Assembly (NCBI GenBank): GCA_003024985.2
Contig: PXIH01S0145940.1
DNA length: 11,996 nt
Strand: one strand, 5' to 3'
Source: Euperipatoides rowelli
Taxonomy: Eukaryota > Onychophora > Udeonychophora > Euonychophora > Peripatopsidae
A program made the position numbers and the translations under genes. The stretch's first letter is position 1. Each line of letters opens with the position of its first letter. The notes beneath the pieces are model-generated. The model worked only from the letters and a program-made list of their open reading frames with translations. It did not search any database and had not been told where the DNA came from. Below, piece after piece: positions 9,281-11,996 of the stretch.

Positions 9281-9867
9281 TGTNAAAAGATTACACTAAA
9301 TAGAGGAGAATCATATTTGAATTATTTAGACATCAGCATTCAGCATTTGAATTTTCGATTTACAGGAAACCCCAACAAATCTCTATAAAATTAATTAAAC
9401 TACAATTCTTCTTATTCATTTAATGTTAAATATAACATTCTTTATCAAGAAGTAACGTGTTTACCGCTCGTTCTACAGAAACCCTACTTACAAAAGAACT
9501 TCACATTATTCTCTTAACATTTTTAGTAAATTATTACCCCTATAGTGTTATTACCAAATGTATACAAGCAGTTAATGCATTATATACACATCATTTTTCT
9601 CATATACCTTCTGTATATCAGCTTAGGACACCCCCTTCATCTCCCTCACTTTCTCTCAATCAAATCATACTTCATCACCCACATTTTGTTACTTCCTTAA
9701 CATTATAACCGAACAATACATATTTTTTTAAAAAGTTTCAATTCATAGCACAAAATCGATTCTTCTCAACCACTCAGTCTGGAACGGCATACATTGACCT
9801 AGATAAAAAGCAAAATATTTATCTTAAAATAGTCTCAGATACATTACAAAATTATAAAACCCATTCT
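9281..9867 (+). pseudogene. PLE reverse transcriptase C-terminal region, frameshifted
   Basis: Successive pieces in alternating frames follow the PLE order. KITLNRGESYLNYLDISI (from about 9287) matches the 'I-x-F-T-x-E ... L-N-F-L-D-x-x-I' block. EFSIYRKP (9349-9372, next frame) matches the very characteristic 'F-x-I-Y-R-K-P-T'. NYNSSYSFNVK (9398-9430, first frame again) matches 'Y-x-S-x-H-P-x-x-x-K'. ARSTETLLTKELHIILLTFLVNYYP (from about 9463) matches the 'E-L-x-x-I-x-x-x-L-x-x-N-G-Y-P' block. A TAA at 9706-9708 interrupts this frame, which then stays open to 9867. Each piece is short but their order and spacing make the assignment good. It cannot be functional. Confidence 0.78.
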
Positions 9868-10286
9868 TAATCAATTCATTATTAATTCAGCTTTATTTTA
9901 ATTTTAACATATTTAATGTTATTCTTGTTTCTCGCTCACCACCAACATTATTGAACTTTTTTAAAAAAATTGAAAAATTAATGTCATGTGACAAACCAGA
10001 CCCAATCTCTGTTATTTACTTTTTTTCATGTCCATCATGCACACAAACCTACTGCGGAACGTCACGTTCTTTACGTATTCGAGCTACTGAGCACATCCAT
10101 TACAATAGACATTCAGCCATATACAGACATCTCCATGACAACCAACATACAGCGACTTATTCTAATTTCTCATCAATCATTCAAATTTTTAATTATAATA
10201 AAAGATATATCATGGAACACTTACTTATAGAATACCTTCATCCTTCTCTTAACAATAATCTAGGGCGACCACCCACCCAGCTTTAA
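9858..10286 (+). pseudogene. PLE GIY-YIG endonuclease domain, open frame
   Basis: This frame stays open for 142 codons from 9858 to the stop at 10284-10286. LVSRSPPTLLNFFKK (from about 9924) fits the linker before the nuclease. The domain follows: VIYFFSC (10011 on) for the GIY motif, a CPSC pair, TYCG (10047 on) for the YIG motif, then SLRIRATEH with the catalytic Arg, paired histidines in SAIYRHLHDNQH, and YIMEHLLIEYLHPSLNNN with a candidate catalytic Glu. The CxxC between GIY and YIG plus downstream histidines fits the zinc-binding motif known for PLE nucleases. The YIG isoleucine is Cys here. It is the least damaged part of the element; no start codon or upstream RT is joined to it in frame, so I class it as a remnant. 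Confidence 0.8.
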
Positions 10287-10770
10287 CAAAGAAAGTAAGG
10301 ACACATTGCTGTTTTAAATTAACGTATAATATATTTTTGGTCTTTATTTATTATATTTTTTTAAATGTATATGTACTAGGGCCTATATAGATTTTCACTT
10401 ATATTTACATTTTTCATTTTTAGAATTTGTGAATCTTGAAAATTGATATAATCCATGAAAGATATCTTGAATCGACAAATAGTGTAATCTTTTGTCAACT
10501 ATATCTTTAATAAACAATTTTGTGTGGAAATTTGGCAACGTTGAGTTCTTCATATCCTACTGTCTTCGCACATGCACATGTGTTTCATAAATAATAATAA
10601 TAATTAAAATTTTTGGAAGAGCACTCCGGACAACAACATATACAGAGACTTTGGTATAAATTTTAGACCAATTGAAGAATAATTAGGGGGTGTAGTTTTC
10701 AGCAAGGATTAGGGATACATATAAAAATACTAATCTGAGATGATTAAAGTTGAATTTTATCAAGACAATT
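10287..10770. other. Downstream of the PLE relic, no gene seen
   Basis: Probably includes the 3' untranslated tail of the Penelope-like element. GGACAACAACATATACAGAG (10628 on) weakly resembles GGACAACAAACATGTCAGG (5579 on), which lies after repeat copy A rather than before it. An AATAATAATAATAATTA tract occurs near 10590. Confidence 0.35.
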
Positions 10771-11055
10771 GAAGACTTGTTTTTATTAGAAGGACTATCC
10801 AGGAAAGATCTTTTGTGGGATGATATGACCCTATGAGATACTAAAGAGAGAAAAAAAATCCCAGAATGCAAGTTGGGCCACCATCTTGGATTTTCTTTTT
10901 TTTTCCTTTCCTTGCTGAAAATTACACCCCCTAAATATTGTCAGATTTTAATTTTTTTTTTAAAAAAAAAATGTTCTCATTTAACCACTTTCCGGAATAG
11001 ACAATTTGTAATTTTAATTTTAAAAAAAAATTTGTAAAATTTTGACATAAAGAGA
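10771..11055 (+). repeat. Dispersed repeat family, copy B
   Basis: Second copy of the repeat at 5227-5485, in the same orientation, about 5.5 kb away. The best-matching part is the 37-base core at 10859-10895. Copy B has extra A and T runs before and after the core and a GAGAGAAAAAAAA insert just before it. The minus-strand open frame at 10683-10871 lies mostly inside the repeat and is not protein-like. Confidence 0.85.
10859..10895 (+). promoter_or_regulatory. Conserved repeat core, second copy
   Basis: Identical over 37 bases to 5304-5340, with the same TCCCAGAATGCA and GCCACCATCTTGG blocks that resemble ZNF143 and YY1 sites. The ACTAAAG that precedes the core directly in copy A is separated from it here by an A-rich insert, so the ZNF143-like match is shorter. 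Confidence 0.4.
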
Positions 11056-11156
11056 CTATATTGGGATTAACCATGCTAGAAAATTTCAAACTAGCCTATA
11101 TGATTTGAAAACTACAGGCTATACATACAGTATTACAATTTTCCAGAAATTCAAGA

Positions 11157-11996
11157 TCAATTATCTCGGAAGGCTCCAGAACCAACGGTAACACCTTCCT
11201 TTTCTTCCCTAGCAACTTCTCTTCCCATGTCAATAAGCACTTGTTTGCTCCTTTTGTGACAGGCCTCAGCTGTCAGTTTTTTTGTTCATTCACTTTATCC
11301 TTTATGTATCAGCTGACACACTTAGCTTAAAAAATTGTGAACTTGGTTCAATATTAAGTTCCCTCAAAACATCTGAAAATCCCCTGAACCCTTTATTGAA
11401 CCACAATAATGTTAATGCTGTGGCAGTTTTTAACTAGTTCGCACTGCAAATCTTGATTTAGGACACAGACTGCAAATTTTAGAATTTAATGACTGCGCTG
11501 TATTAACACATCGAATCAGAAATGATACACCCGTTAGCCATTTAAAAATAGGCTTAAGACCAGCTATTTGGATTTTATTTAATATTGGGCTATGGACAGG
11601 ATGTGGTACTCCTTCTCTAATAGCTTTATTATAAAAGCACCAAGTATCAGTATTTGGGCAGAGTTTATGATTGTGCATACTGTCAGTTGATGAGCAATGA
11701 AAAAAAAAAGCTAGTATGGCATTGTACATAGCACGGACATCATTTTTGTTGTTCGATATTGCCAGACAATAGTATAAAGTTTTATTAAATATCTCATTAC
11801 AAACATAATAGACAATAGTATAAAGTTAATTTTTTTATTACATCCTCTTTAATTTTCTGGACCCGAGGTAAAAGAGGATTCATTTTCTGAATAGCAGTAC
11901 TTAATCGCTTGGTCACATGATTTGCACAATCTTCTTTTATTATTGGCAGGGCTCGAAATAGTGCAGAAAAAAGAACATGCCCTGTGGGCATGTTGA
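11157..11996 (-). pseudogene. Mutator-like DDE transposase, C-terminal half, broken
   Basis: Minus-strand pieces line up with the C-terminal half of the Mutator-like transposase domain common in invertebrate genomes. In order: SALFRALPIIKEDCANHVTK (about 11970-11911), the 'K-x-E-C-x-N-H-V-x-K-R' block; KKLTLYY before a break near 11800; AILAFFFHCSSTD, then HKLCP and WCFYNKA (within 11729-11600), matching 'A-I-W-A-x-F-x-H-x-x-S-T-D ... C-P-x-x-x-x-W-C-x-Y'; LKPIFKWL and CSLCPKSRF; then, after a TAA at 11432-11430 and a one-base shift, TALTLLWFNKGFRG; then after TAA at 11304-11302, EGVTVGSGAF, ending in TGA at 11159-11157. The N-terminal half and first catalytic acids lie beyond the window. Three frame changes make it a pseudogene. 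The family assignment is by motif recall. Confidence 0.75.
11764..11827. repeat. 18-base direct repeat, 46-base offset, inside the transposase
   Basis: AGACAATAGTATAAAGTT occurs at 11764-11781 and again at 11810-11827. Sequence after each copy is also loosely alike, as in a tandem duplication that has diverged. The offset is 46 bases, not a multiple of three, so it shifts the transposase frame. The LYYC residues before the break occur a second time after it. Confidence 0.85.

Larger units (their letters stand above)
9281..10286 (+). mobile_element. Penelope-like retroelement (PLE), 5'-truncated and decayed
   Basis: The order of remnants matches the C-terminal half of a Penelope-like element: the RT thumb region, the linker, then a GIY-YIG endonuclease. 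These elements copy themselves by target-primed reverse transcription and are unusual in using a GIY-YIG nuclease. The catalytic RT core is absent and at least four frame changes plus one stop break the RT part. The 3' boundary is unknown; non-coding sequence to about 10560 may belong to it. No flanking long repeats were identified. Confidence 0.8.

Noticed and set aside
9988-10230. Second open frame overlapping the PLE endonuclease
   Set aside because: It is a shadow of the GIY-YIG frame, which explains the region better.
10683-10871. Minus-strand open frame of 62 codons
   Set aside because: Mostly inside repeat copy B and not protein-like.
11974-11994. Perfect hairpin, 9-base arms AACATGCCC and GGGCATGTT with a 3-base loop
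   Set aside because: Lies within the transposase coding remnant at the window edge; no sign that it acts as a terminator or terminal repeat.

Overview
This is AT-rich eukaryotic DNA, very probably from an invertebrate animal. Reading frames are short, exons end at AG acceptors, poly(A) signals follow the stops, and relics of three transposon classes lie between sparse exons. There is no operon structure or other sign of bacterial or plasmid DNA. Three ambiguous bases (1007, 5537, 9284) suggest draft or polymorphic sequence. I cannot name the species.

Layout. 1-997 looks like intron. 998-1188 (+) is the last exon of a mitochondrial-type peptide deformylase (PDF), with its metal-binding HEIDH motif and a poly(A) signal 30 bases after the stop. 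1224-3360 is mostly featureless, apart from a diverged direct duplication at 2006-2154. 3365-3565 (-) is a broken endonuclease fragment of a LINE-type retrotransposon. 3934-4032 (-) is a lysine-rich 32-residue terminal exon of a gene I cannot identify, with its 3' UTR below it; this gene converges on PDF. 4033-5226 is probably its intron and holds one GC-richer island (4251-4366).

5227-5485 and 10771-11055 are two copies, in the same orientation, of one dispersed repeat. They share an identical 37-base core resembling joined ZNF143 and YY1 binding sites. 5791-6110 holds two inverted GC-rich blocks. 6130-8390 is AT-rich with no gene seen. 8460-8930 is a minisatellite of eight units.

9281-10286 (+) is a decayed, 5'-truncated Penelope-like element: the reverse transcriptase tail is shattered by frameshifts, but the GIY-YIG endonuclease end is open. 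11157 to the window end (-) is a broken Mutator-like transposase whose start lies outside the window.

The host genes contribute only two terminal exons, about 290 coding bases. Much of the recognisable remainder is transposon debris. The best candidate for something undescribed is the dispersed repeat with the frozen core.
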